Assembly (NCBI GenBank): GCA_934454585.1
Contig: CAKSFP010000003.1
Span: forward strand, 86,448-150,447
Length of the DNA: 64,000 nt
DNA from: an uncultured Clostridia bacterium
GTDB taxonomy: Bacteria; Bacillota; Clostridia; UMGS1810
Direction: 5' to 3'
Shown: positions 9,421 to 18,251 of the stretch, piece after piece
Numbering within the stretch: position 1 is the first letter of the stretch
How the letters are laid out: each line of letters opens with the position of its first letter
Notes under the pieces: model-generated
Database searches by the model: none
What the model was told of the DNA's origin: nothing
The model's input: only the letters and a program-made list of their open reading frames with translations
Made by a program: the position numbers and the translations under genes

Positions 9421-11424
9421 CTATTTGTTTGTCTTGGGCAGGTTTGCGCAGCAAGGTACAAGCGAACCACCCTCCCATGCAAATGCGCTTACAGTGTCAC
9501 AATCTTTTGTAAGCGTGAGTTCAACAGTCTTTGTGCCCGTAATACTCTGTGTGCCGCACGGAAGCGTAAGTAACTGAACATCAGTGAGAGAGCCGTCCTT
9601 GTATGCCGCAACAATGAGTTCTACGCTGTCCTTTGAAAAATCTGTTGCGTTCACGGTATAATTAACACTAACCGTATCACCTTTCTTGTATTTTGGTATA
9701 TATTCATCTATGGCTATGCTAAACGAACCTGTCTGATAGATAAATTCCTTCCTTGTTTCGCACACTGCGTTTCCGTCAGTATATTTCACACCGTTGAGCA
9801 ATATAAAATATTTGCTGCCGTCAGCAAGACCGTCTGCCGCAAGTGTAACTGTTTTTTTGTCCGCAGAAAGTGTTGCGGTTGATTCAACAGCCGTGCCGTT
9901 CTGCGCAAAAAGCTTTATGTTGTTTAAGGTGTTCACATCTACCGTATCCTTGAATGTAAGTTTTGCCTTGTTTCCGCCACTGATAAGATTAGTAACAGAC
10001 TTGCCGTCCGAAGTTGCGTAAACCTTTACATTGTCGATATATGCTTCCTTTTGGGCAGCTGTAAGTTTTGGAATTTCAACTTGTGGGCTCCACTTAAAAG
10101 ATATATACTTTATGGCATTGAAATAGTTAAATCCCTCTACATAATTCGATTCCACACCGTCAAGAGTGCATTTTGCCCTATTGTTGTCAATATCCAACTC
10201 CATTTTTACATGTTGCCATGTATTAATCGTAAGCGCCATATCACTTGCAGCACCGGGCGCACGATATCCCCTGATATATGTAAAGTTAGCATTCTTTGTT
10301 GTATCATCAACATATGCATTTCCGCTCGGATGCTTCTTTTCGCCGTATTTATCGATATACGCTTTCAATCCGTATTTCGGCGTGGAATTTCCTGTACCCG
10401 AGCTGAATACCGCCTGTGCAAAGTTGCCATAATTCTCCCCGATGTTAAATGCCGCCATTGCCATTCCGCCGTAACCGACCCTGGCATCAAATTCGACATA
10501 AATTTTTCCCGAATCAACGCTTTGCGGAAGTTCATATCTTGCTATCGAGTTGACCTTTCCGGTAAAATCAAGAACTTTTGTCCTGTTAAAGTTATTTACC
10601 TTTTCGCAATCATCGCGAATGCTGACCGTTACCCCGTCTTTAGCCCTCGTACCGTCCTTTCCGTCTTCGAAATTTTTCTCAATACTGTATGTTCCGTAGT
10701 TATCTTCTTTGTATACTTTTATATTATCAAACATAGATGATGCACCCGCACCCTTGTTACAATAAAAAGCAATGCCGCCGATTGCCGAGCCGAAATATTC
10801 ATATCCCGTTACAGGTATGGATTCAACACCGTCTATATATACTGCAACGCTTTTGTTTGTAAGATCAATCTTAATCATGAAATGCTGCCATGTATTTTGT
10901 TTGAATGTCATCGGTGTTTCATCGGCAGTCTTTGTAAATGTGACGGTATCAGCCAAAGCCATCGGCGGATTGTGACTGCTGTCACTTTTCAAATATCCGA
11001 AGACACCCGTATTTGATATATAGACCGGCCATTTCTGGTATGTATCCGGACTGTCATTATAGACCAATCCGAAAGCAACATTTCCCATCCCCGGATTAAT
11101 GTCAAACTCTGCAATAATTGTTCCGGTTGACACAGGTTCGTTAAACCACATTCTGAATCTTTTTTTTGTACCTGCGTCTTTGGTGTCAATATACTTTGTT
11201 TCATTGCCGCTGCCGGATTTGCCCTGATACACAATCGCATTATTATTCGATGCTGCATCGACAGCGCCGTAACCCTGAACCGACTTCGGCCCCGCGCCGA
11301 CAGTCTCGTTTTCAAAATCCGTTTCAAAAAGTGTAACTTCCTTTTCACACATTGCAAAAGCCGTAGGGCAGGAAAGAGCAAACACCATGCTCAGTGCCAA
11401 TACCATTGTCAATACTTTTTTCAT
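9421..11424 (-). CDS. Secreted LamG/concanavalin-A-like protein, 667 aa (order B-A-Big)
   Basis: ATG at 11424 follows a GGGAGGT ribosome site 7 nt upstream and starts a signal peptide (MKKVLTMVLALSMVFAL, cut near AFA). Module B (about 28-230, FENETVGAG to MFDNIKVYKE) precedes module A (about 235-450, NFEDGKDG to YIDNVKVYA), then an Ig-like domain and a short beta tail. Both jelly rolls resemble those of the neighbouring 776-residue protein but in reverse order. Codon use is visibly more AT-rich than in both flanking genes and resembles the region 3 genes, which suggests a separate history. It lies 19 bp after the GH39-CBM9 gene. Glycan binding is inferred from the fold only. Confidence 0.8.
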   Translation of the reverse strand: MKKVLTMVLALSMVFALSCPTAFAMCEKEVTLFETDFENETVGAGPKSVQGYGAVDAASNNNAIVYQGKSGSGNETKYIDTKDAGTKKRFRMWFNEPVSTGTIIAEFDINPGMGNVAFGLVYNDSPDTYQKWPVYISNTGVFGYLKSDSSHNPPMALADTVTFTKTADETPMTFKQNTWQHFMIKIDLTNKSVAVYIDGVESIPVTGYEYFGSAIGGIAFYCNKGAGASSMFDNIKVYKEDNYGTYSIEKNFEDGKDGTRAKDGVTVSIRDDCEKVNNFNRTKVLDFTGKVNSIARYELPQSVDSGKIYVEFDARVGYGGMAMAAFNIGENYGNFAQAVFSSGTGNSTPKYGLKAYIDKYGEKKHPSGNAYVDDTTKNANFTYIRGYRAPGAASDMALTINTWQHVKMELDIDNNRAKCTLDGVESNYVEGFNYFNAIKYISFKWSPQVEIPKLTAAQKEAYIDNVKVYATSDGKSVTNLISGGNKAKLTFKDTVDVNTLNNIKLFAQNGTAVESTATLSADKKTVTLAADGLADGSKYFILLNGVKYTDGNAVCETRKEFIYQTGSFSIAIDEYIPKYKKGDTVSVNYTVNATDFSKDSVELIVAAYKDGSLTDVQLLTLPCGTQSITGTKTVELTLTKDCDTVSAFAWEGGSLVPCCANLPKTNK

Positions 11425-11443
11425 TAAAATTACCTCCCGAAAT

Positions 11444-14400
11444 TTATTTAATAACATTGAGGAATGTAAACAAAGATGTATCTTTAGTCTTGCCTATGCC
11501 GCTGCCGTACTCGATCCAGCCCTTGCGCCCCGCGCCGTCATTATCGTTGACGAGCATGGAAAAACCGATGCTCTTAAGGCTGTCAAAATCTATATCCTTA
11601 GCGGTGATCTCGCTCCAGGGCACGCTTACCTCATAATAGCTGTGGCTGCCGTCACGGCGAAAAGCAATCTGAGCCGACTCCACCTTGCCCTGGGGAAAAG
11701 CGTTGTCCTCGGAACCGTGGCGCCAGACTATCGGTCCGTCCGGTGTGTCGCCGAACGATATCTCCGTGAATGTGCCGCCGACGAACACATCGTGATCCCT
11801 CTGTTCAAATGTCGTGCCGAACTGCACCGAATCGTTTCGCCAGATGTACGAATCCTTGTCTCCGGCGCTGTGTATATCGTCCGTCACATCGAGGAACAGA
11901 TAAATGTTGTCCTCGTCATACTGTATCATGGTCTTTGCGCTCAGGTCATCGGTGCCGTTCCATGTGTAACCGGCAGAGAGATACACCTGCTGCTGAGTGT
12001 CGGAATAGAGCGTGGTGGTCTTGTTCCACTCGCCGTTCTCCGCAACCGCGTCTATCTTCGGTTTCTGCTTGGCATAGCACGCAGCGGTGAAGTCAAGCTT
12101 CTTTGAATAATCATACCGCTGTCCGTCATCGGTATACACGGTGTATTTGAGCGGATATATCGCCATGCGCGGCACTTTTCCCGTTGCCGCCGTCACGAGT
12201 GCGCGGCTCGTCTCGGGGATGGTGTCGAAGTTTATCTCGCCCATTGCCCCGGTAATCTCTTTCGGCTCTGTGACAACTATCTTGCCGCTCTTTACAGGCG
12301 CGCCGACGGACTTGTTGTCTATGTTGAAATTAAGCCGCCACCTCGTCAGGTCGTCTATATTTATCGGCGACGCAGTCACGCTTGTTTCAATCTTCTCCGT
12401 TGTCTCTATGGGAAATTCGTACACAAAGGCGAGTTTCCCGTCCTGCGCATCTCCGTCATACACATTCAGCTTGGCGCTTGTGATAACTCCCGGTTCATTG
12501 CAGATGCGAAACCTATATTCCGCGCCCGTCTCAAGTGCAGCTGCGCCGCTCAAATCTCCCATATTTGCCGGGAGTGAGAGCCGTGCCGAAAGACCGCCTG
12601 TGCACTTTGTCGGCGACACAGTGAGTACACTTCCTGCCGCAACAGCAAATTTTGTCTTGTCAAATTCTATCGGGTTGTCGCAGAGCGCGACATCATCTAT
12701 ATCACCCTCAATATACTGCACCGCCTCGCCTATCATGAGCGAATACACGCCGTCCTTGCCATACACGGTTTCTTCGTTGCCGTAGATGTCTATCAGCTTA
12801 AGGCTCGGCGCGGAGCACTTAAAGGAAAATACCCTCGGACTCTGCCCCGTGTACCACAGCGGCATTGCCAATCCGCCATCGTCTGCGCGGCGGAATATGT
12901 AGGCATACACCCCGTCCGTCTCGCTTATTTTTTTGTGTATTCTCGCATTCATGAGCACTTTGTTCATGTTTGCGTCGGCAATGAAATTCTCTCTTGCGGC
13001 ATAATTGACCTTTGCCGCATCGGGAATAGCCGTCTCCACATGACCGTAATTTGCTTCGTTGTAGGCATCGTTGGACCCGTCGCGGGAAAAATCATAAAAC
13101 GCAAACGCTCCCGTGAGTCCCTGCGCATTGTACATGATATAATTTCGCACATTCACGATAGCCTGTCTGAAGGTTGTGCCGGTTATTGCCGAGTTTGAAT
13201 GATAACCCAGTTCGGAATAATTGATTATGGGTTCAAAGCCCATTTTCTCTTTGAAGATATTTTTGAATTTAACTGTGCTCTCAACATGGCCTATCTCGGG
13301 CGCAACTCCGTGCGAATAAGGATGTATCGCAATGGCGTCGACATATTTGCCGATGTCCTTTATATCAAGCACATCGCGGAAAAAGTCTTCCGTTGCGCCG
13401 CCCGCCATATCCGTTATACTCATCACGCCAATCTCCGAATCCGGGTCAAGCTCCCTAATCTTCTTTGCCGTCATAAGTGCCAGTTCACCATATTGTGTCG
13501 CACTTGCGCCGCCCTTATTGAACGACTTGATGTTGGGCTCGTTCCATATCTCATATGACCTGACGGGGAGGTTGCTCGCCTGCAACTGGCGAACAATAAA
13601 ATCCGTGTACTGCACAAAAGCCGCTTTGCCCTCGTCAGTGACGGGAATTGACTGATTGTGAGTTCCCTCGTACTTGGTGTTGCCATAGCACAGCAGCAGA
13701 TTCAACTCCACTCCCGAATCCTTGAGCGCGTCCACAATGTCTTGACACTCCTTTGTAAAACGGAAAGAATATTTTCCCGCGTTCGTCGGGTCGACCGCTG
13801 CCCACGCAAAGGATTTTCTCACAAAGCCGGCATTGGATTTTTTGATGACCTCGATTCCCTCATATGGATCATATCCTGCCCAGTCCCAGTGGATGTTATA
13901 TCCGAAGTCTTTGTTCTTGCTGCCGTCGGTACAGTTGTTTATGTAGGAATACGGCACCTCGTCACTGTGCGAGAATCCGTCGCCGGCGAGCGACACCGCA
14001 AAATTGTACAGTCCGTATCTGTCGCCGCCCACGGGCACCGACACCGTGCGCACCTCTTTTGGCGCAAGGGTCATTGTCTCCTTTGCCTCAGATACTGTCG
14101 CTTTGCCGGAATCCGCAGCGGTGTAGTTCACGGTAAATGTCTTTTCTTCATTTGAATAATTGGTGTACTCGACATCGAATTTCTTATCCTGTCCGTTGCC
14201 GAATATGTTTCCGAGTTCGCTCGATTTAATGCCGCTTATGCGCACCGGGTTTTTCGCCTTGTATTTGTACACCCTCACTCCGCCGATGAGCACATTGCCG
14301 CTCGAAAAGCGTATGCTCTTGGAACGGACAGTAACGCACAGATCATAGCCGCCGTACAGCCTGTCGGAAAAGAGCGCGTCATCGAGCGTGAAGCGCGCCG

Positions 14401-14818
14401 TCGTCCATTCCTGACTTGTGCCCAGATAGACGCACTTTGTCTCCTTGGTCGCACTCGTCATGGAGTCGTATATGATGTTGAAAACGGATTTATCCGCATC
14501 GAGATAATCCACTTCCACAACATATTCCGTGCCGTCGCTGTTGCCCTTGGCAAAGCCGTCGGCAAGGTTTATCCTGATGCTGCCCGATGTGTCCGATGCA
14601 GAATTGAGCAGCCAGCCTTTTCGTCCGCCGCGGTCGTTTACCGTGATGTTGGCGCTTGTTGCCATGGTCGCGCCTGCTATACTGCCGTTTTTCGTCATGC
14701 CGTCGGAGAATGTCACCTCGGCAACGGGCACTTCGGTATCATTTATCCCCTGTGCAAACGCACACTGACACATGAGCGAGAGTGCCGCCAAAGCAGCCAC
14801 AATTTTTTTGTATTTCAT
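11444..14818 (-). CDS. Secreted GH39-like glycoside hydrolase with C-terminal CBM9-like domain, 1124 aa
   Basis: ATG at 14818 is preferred: AGGGGG lies 6-7 nt upstream and a signal peptide starts (MKYKKIVAALAALSLMCQCAFA). Domain order: N-terminal jelly-roll CBM-like region (about 35-185), Ig-like spacer (190-290), TIM barrel (about 300-640) with acid/base Glu427 in YEIWNEPNIKSF and probable nucleophile Glu536 in NYSELGYH, beta domains (650-900), and a CBM9/DOMON-like domain (about 905-1124) recognised by MIQYDEDNIYLFLDVTDD and RNDSVQFG. GH39 and CBM9 partners are typical of hemicellulose or pectin side-chain enzymes; the substrate is not determined. It directly follows the ABC permease gene (10 bp), so cleavage products probably enter through that importer. 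Confidence 0.85.
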   Translation of the reverse strand: MKYKKIVAALAALSLMCQCAFAQGINDTEVPVAEVTFSDGMTKNGSIAGATMATSANITVNDRGGRKGWLLNSASDTSGSIRINLADGFAKGNSDGTEYVVEVDYLDADKSVFNIIYDSMTSATKETKCVYLGTSQEWTTARFTLDDALFSDRLYGGYDLCVTVRSKSIRFSSGNVLIGGVRVYKYKAKNPVRISGIKSSELGNIFGNGQDKKFDVEYTNYSNEEKTFTVNYTAADSGKATVSEAKETMTLAPKEVRTVSVPVGGDRYGLYNFAVSLAGDGFSHSDEVPYSYINNCTDGSKNKDFGYNIHWDWAGYDPYEGIEVIKKSNAGFVRKSFAWAAVDPTNAGKYSFRFTKECQDIVDALKDSGVELNLLLCYGNTKYEGTHNQSIPVTDEGKAAFVQYTDFIVRQLQASNLPVRSYEIWNEPNIKSFNKGGASATQYGELALMTAKKIRELDPDSEIGVMSITDMAGGATEDFFRDVLDIKDIGKYVDAIAIHPYSHGVAPEIGHVESTVKFKNIFKEKMGFEPIINYSELGYHSNSAITGTTFRQAIVNVRNYIMYNAQGLTGAFAFYDFSRDGSNDAYNEANYGHVETAIPDAAKVNYAARENFIADANMNKVLMNARIHKKISETDGVYAYIFRRADDGGLAMPLWYTGQSPRVFSFKCSAPSLKLIDIYGNEETVYGKDGVYSLMIGEAVQYIEGDIDDVALCDNPIEFDKTKFAVAAGSVLTVSPTKCTGGLSARLSLPANMGDLSGAAALETGAEYRFRICNEPGVITSAKLNVYDGDAQDGKLAFVYEFPIETTEKIETSVTASPINIDDLTRWRLNFNIDNKSVGAPVKSGKIVVTEPKEITGAMGEINFDTIPETSRALVTAATGKVPRMAIYPLKYTVYTDDGQRYDYSKKLDFTAACYAKQKPKIDAVAENGEWNKTTTLYSDTQQQVYLSAGYTWNGTDDLSAKTMIQYDEDNIYLFLDVTDDIHSAGDKDSYIWRNDSVQFGTTFEQRDHDVFVGGTFTEISFGDTPDGPIVWRHGSEDNAFPQGKVESAQIAFRRDGSHSYYEVSVPWSEITAKDIDFDSLKSIGFSMLVNDNDGAGRKGWIEYGSGIGKTKDTSLFTFLNVIK

Positions 14819-14828
14819 AAGCATCCCC

Positions 14829-15716
14829 CTATTCCTTGACTCCGCCGACTTTCTGACCGCCAAGGATGTGTTTCTGGAAGATGATGTACAGCACGGTCGG
14901 AGGTATCATGCCGAACACGAGCGCAAGCATATACTGGTCGAGCTGATACTGGGTTTTCATGCGATAGAGTTTGACCGTAACCGGCATGAAATCCTCATCC
15001 TTTATGACGAGCATCGGCCAGAGAAAGCCGCTCCATGATCCAACAATTATCCTTATTGCCGCAACCATGAGCACCGGCACCGAAAGCGGCAGCAGCACAT
15101 TCCAAAATGTCTTGAAATCCGAGCAGCCGTCTATCCTTGCCGCCTCTATCAGCGATATCGACACGGAGTCGAAATTGTTCTTGAAAAGCAGGGTTGTAAA
15201 GATGTTTGCCGCACTCATAATCCACAGTGGGAAATATGTACCGATAAGGCTGACATGCACCAGCGGCACATCGTTGAATATCATAAACAGCGGCACGGTT
15301 CTTATCGACCCCGGCATCATCATAGTCCACAGCAGCAGTGCCATGACAAGCTTGGTGCCCTTGGGGCGCAGCCTTGAGAGCACATAGCCGCCGAGTGCCG
15401 GCACGGTTATGCCGAAAACGAGGTCGCCGGCGCAGATTATGAGCGATGCCAGGTAGCTCTTGCCGAGTTTGAGCAGATTCCATACTTCGACAAGCTTGCC
15501 GAGGCGAATCTCTTTCGGCAGAATCTCCGGCGGCACCTGATAGATCTCCTTGACCGACTTAAAACCGGAAAGGAGCACCCACAGCGACGGCACCACACTG
15601 ATGATACAAAGAAGTATCAAGCAGGCGAATATCGCCCAATAGAGCACCTTATACTTGATTTCTTTCATCTCGAGAGAGTTCATTATTCCCGTTGTTTTGT
15701 CCTGAAAAGCTTTCAA
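14829..15716 (-). CDS. Carbohydrate ABC transporter permease, MalG/CarB type
   Basis: TTG at 15716 is preferred because GGGAGGG sits 6 nt upstream and the upstream gene stops 13 bp earlier. A later ATG at 15683 has no ribosome site. Six hydrophobic segments and the cytoplasmic EAA loop (EAARIDGCSDFKTFWNVLLP, about residue 190) identify the second inner-membrane subunit of a CUT1 family sugar importer. It pairs with the permease encoded just upstream and the lipoprotein at 16683-18065. No ATP-binding subunit is encoded nearby, so a shared MsmX-type ATPase encoded elsewhere is expected. Confidence 0.93.
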   Translation of the reverse strand: MKAFQDKTTGIMNSLEMKEIKYKVLYWAIFACLILLCIISVVPSLWVLLSGFKSVKEIYQVPPEILPKEIRLGKLVEVWNLLKLGKSYLASLIICAGDLVFGITVPALGGYVLSRLRPKGTKLVMALLLWTMMMPGSIRTVPLFMIFNDVPLVHVSLIGTYFPLWIMSAANIFTTLLFKNNFDSVSISLIEAARIDGCSDFKTFWNVLLPLSVPVLMVAAIRIIVGSWSGFLWPMLVIKDEDFMPVTVKLYRMKTQYQLDQYMLALVFGMIPPTVLYIIFQKHILGGQKVGGVKE

Positions 15717-15729
15717 TTCGCACCCTCCC

Positions 15730-16653
15730 TTACAGATTTTCCGAAACTTTTTTGTCAAGTCTGAAGTAGAATATCGTCATGATAATCAGTATGACAAACA
15801 CTATGTTTCCCGTAGCCATTGCCGTGCCCACGCGGAAATTCTCAAATCCCTGTTTGTACGCCCAGTACACAAGTGACATGGACGCATTGTTCGGTCCGCC
15901 GCCCGTCATTGTCATGGGCGCCTCGAGGATCTGGAACACGCTTATTATCTGATTTATGAGCATAAGCAGCATCATGCCCGATATCTGCGGCACGGTAATC
16001 GACCACAGGCGGCGCGCAACTCCGGCGCCGTCTATGGTTGCCGCTTCATACAAATCACGGTTCACGCCTTGCAGTGCCGCCAGATACATCAACATAGCTG
16101 CCGGCATGGAGCTCCATGTGGTGGTCAGCACTATGAGCGGTATGGTGAGTTTCTCGTTCTGCAGCCAGCCGACAGGCTGAGCGCCAAAGAGCGACAGCAC
16201 CATGTTGAACATACCGCCGGCATCGGGAAAGAGCATCAGATACCATATGATAGCCGCCGCAACTCCCGGCAGTATATGAGGAAAATATATAAGCGTCTTA
16301 AACCCCGAATTGAAGTGTACCATCTCGTTTATCATAAGCGCCACGACAAGCGGCGCAAGGTAACCTATGAGCAGTGACCAGATCACATATTTGACGGTGT
16401 TCCACAGGATTTTTGCAAACATGGTGTTAGTGAGCACAGCTTTGTAGTTGGCAAATCCGGCAAATCCGGTGACGGTGTAGCCCTGCATATCGCACAGCGA
16501 CCAGATAATACCCATCACCTGCGGATACCATATGAGCAGCACCACCACAAAGAGCAGCGGCAGCAGAAGCAACCATGCCTCAAACTCCTTGCCGAATATT
16601 GCGATTTTTCCCTTGCTGAGATTTTTATTTTTAGTTTCATTAATGTTTTTCAA
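15730..16653 (-). CDS. Carbohydrate ABC transporter permease, MalF/UgpA type
   Basis: Six membrane segments with an N-terminal cytoplasmic tail and the EAA loop EAATIDGAGVARRLWSITVP define the first permease of a CUT1 sugar importer. The start is TTG with AAAGG about 9 nt upstream; no ATG precedes the first membrane segment in this frame. It follows the binding-protein gene by 29 bp and precedes the MalG-type partner by 13 bp. It probably imports an oligosaccharide released by the GH39-like enzymes of the same transcript. Confidence 0.93.
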   Translation of the reverse strand: MKNINETKNKNLSKGKIAIFGKEFEAWLLLLPLLFVVVLLIWYPQVMGIIWSLCDMQGYTVTGFAGFANYKAVLTNTMFAKILWNTVKYVIWSLLIGYLAPLVVALMINEMVHFNSGFKTLIYFPHILPGVAAAIIWYLMLFPDAGGMFNMVLSLFGAQPVGWLQNEKLTIPLIVLTTTWSSMPAAMLMYLAALQGVNRDLYEAATIDGAGVARRLWSITVPQISGMMLLMLINQIISVFQILEAPMTMTGGGPNNASMSLVYWAYKQGFENFRVGTAMATGNIVFVILIIMTIFYFRLDKKVSENL

Positions 16654-16682
16654 ATTTAATCAACCTTTCATCCGTTGAAAAA

Positions 16683-18065
16683 TTACTCTGCGTTGTTAAG
16701 ATAGTTTGTCTGGAAATCCTTTGCGGCGTTTGCAATGAGCTGAGCGCAGTCCGCATTTTCGTTCGTGAGCACTGCCTGTATGCACGCGTCGAGCACACCG
16801 TAGAGATCCTGACAGCAAACGGGTTCTTCCGGCTTAACGCTTATCCCGTCAAAGTTTGAATACTGCTCGAGGTGTCCGGGAGCAACATTAATATTGTCCT
16901 CCTGGAGTTTGTAGCCGAATTTGTTTCTCTCGGAATCCGCACTCCAGCTGGAGAAAGTTTTCTGACCTACCAGATATCCCTCTTTAAGTCTAGCTTCAAG
17001 GCTGCTCTGCGCTGATTTTTTAACATCGTCCGTAAGATTGGGCGTGATGCCGATGAACTCAAGCCATTTGAACGCCGCGTCTTTCTGGGCGTCCGTGGTG
17101 TTGTTTGCAAGTGCCCTTGTGGTGCCGCCCATAAGGGTGATATGCGCCTTTTTGCCCGCCGGTATCGCGCCTATGGCTATGTCGTCTTTATTCATGCCGT
17201 AGTTGGATATGAGCGATTCCGCAGGTCTGCTCGCCAGGTAAAACGCTCCCTGGTCTGTCGCATAGAGTTTCTGTGCCTCGGCGTTGTCTATGAGCACATT
17301 TGCATTTAAGGTGTTGTACTTCCACTTGAGGTCTTTTATCCACTGCAGCACTTCCACGCACTCGGGAGTGTCAAATGTAGCTTTCCACTTGCCGTCCTGT
17401 TTTTCCATGAAGTTGACTCCGTTTGACCACGCAATCACGGTGAAGTGCCAGCCGCCGGCATTTGCGGTTGTCGGCATTATGAAGCCTGCCTTGCCGGTCT
17501 TTTCGGTAATGGTTTTTGCAAACTCGGTCAGCTCATCATATGTCTTGGGGAATATGGGGTTGTCGTTCTCGTCCACATATCCCGCCTGACGCAGCAGATT
17601 CATGTTTGCCAAAAGTCCCATGGCGTAAGTATCGTCCGGCACGACATAGTACTTGCCGTCACGCTCAACCATGCTTCTTATGGCGTCGTTAATCTGGTCG
17701 GCATAGCCGAATTTTTTCATCTGATCTGTGATATCTGCCGCATATCCGGCGTCTATAATTCTGTTTACCTCGGTAAAGTACACTCCGTAAAGATTAGGCA
17801 GCTGTCCGCTCGCCGCTTTGGGCAGAAAGGTTTCCACGGAGAATGTGTATGTATCAGGTACTATTTCAATCTCATTGCCGTATTTTTCGGTAAATCTCTT
17901 AAGCGCATTGTTCATACTGTCCAAAGATGCACCTTCTTTGGTAGGCCAGCCGCCGACGGTGAGTTTCACCTTGCCGCTGCCTGATGTGGTGGTTGTGTCG
18001 CCGCATGAGCACACCGAAAGTGCCACAAGCACGGCGGCGGTTATTGCCGCAATCTGTTTTTTCAT
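16683..18065 (-). CDS. Extracellular sugar-binding lipoprotein (ABC solute-binding protein family 1)
   Basis: A lipoprotein signal ends in a lipobox-like LSVCSC, with Cys21 the most likely lipidated residue, followed by a Thr/Ser-rich tether. The rest has the size (460 aa) and features of family 1 solute-binding proteins, with a Trp/Tyr-rich sugar-contact region and motifs such as GGWHFTVIAW and FKWLEFIGI. It delivers oligosaccharides to the two permeases encoded next. It is the first gene of region 1 and is read away from the sensor/regulator operon, so the AraC-type regulator at 19129-20679 is the likely activator. Confidence 0.93.
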   Translation of the reverse strand: MKKQIAAITAAVLVALSVCSCGDTTTTSGSGKVKLTVGGWPTKEGASLDSMNNALKRFTEKYGNEIEIVPDTYTFSVETFLPKAASGQLPNLYGVYFTEVNRIIDAGYAADITDQMKKFGYADQINDAIRSMVERDGKYYVVPDDTYAMGLLANMNLLRQAGYVDENDNPIFPKTYDELTEFAKTITEKTGKAGFIMPTTANAGGWHFTVIAWSNGVNFMEKQDGKWKATFDTPECVEVLQWIKDLKWKYNTLNANVLIDNAEAQKLYATDQGAFYLASRPAESLISNYGMNKDDIAIGAIPAGKKAHITLMGGTTRALANNTTDAQKDAAFKWLEFIGITPNLTDDVKKSAQSSLEARLKEGYLVGQKTFSSWSADSERNKFGYKLQEDNINVAPGHLEQYSNFDGISVKPEEPVCCQDLYGVLDACIQAVLTNENADCAQLIANAAKDFQTNYLNNAE

Positions 18066-18100
18066 AAGAAATCCTCCTTGTGATTTATTTTGTTGATTAA

Positions 18101-18128
18101 ATTATATCATCATTTCTCGTGCTGACAA
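18101..18128 (-). promoter_or_regulatory. Probable promoter of the region 1 operon
   Basis: On the minus strand TTGTCA (18128-18123) is separated by 16 bp from TATAAT (18106-18101), which has an extended TG one base before it. This lies about 36 bp upstream of the lipoprotein start and its AAGGAGG site. The 186-bp divergent region 18066-18251 holds this promoter and the one for the sensor operon, so any operator for the AraC-type regulator should lie here; I could not define one. Confidence 0.65.
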
Positions 18129-18190
18129 AGTATATAAAACAGACTTTATAGGTGACAATAAGGACATATTATCGATTTACGGATTGATTT

Positions 18191-18219
18191 TTGTGCGATT
18201 TTGATATAAGATATATAAT
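18191..18219 (+). promoter_or_regulatory. Possible promoter of the sensor/regulator operon
   Basis: TTGTGC (18191-18196), 17-bp spacer and TATAAT (18214-18219) lie 32 bp before the sensor ATG and its AAGGAGAG ribosome site. The -35 box is weak, as expected if an activator helps. Confidence 0.5.
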
Positions 18220-18251
18220 AGGTTGAAAAACTCACATACAAGGAGAGAAAA

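Noticed and set aside
10051..10740. A 229-codon open frame antisense to the 667-aa LamG gene
   Set aside because: No ribosome site and no recognisable protein; the sense strand encodes a signal-peptide protein with paralogous modules.
18145..18160. TATAGGTGACAAT in the divergent region 18066-18251, similar to part of the shared operator
   Set aside because: It lacks two central bases and the whole left half of the motif, and has no matching distance to a -10 box.
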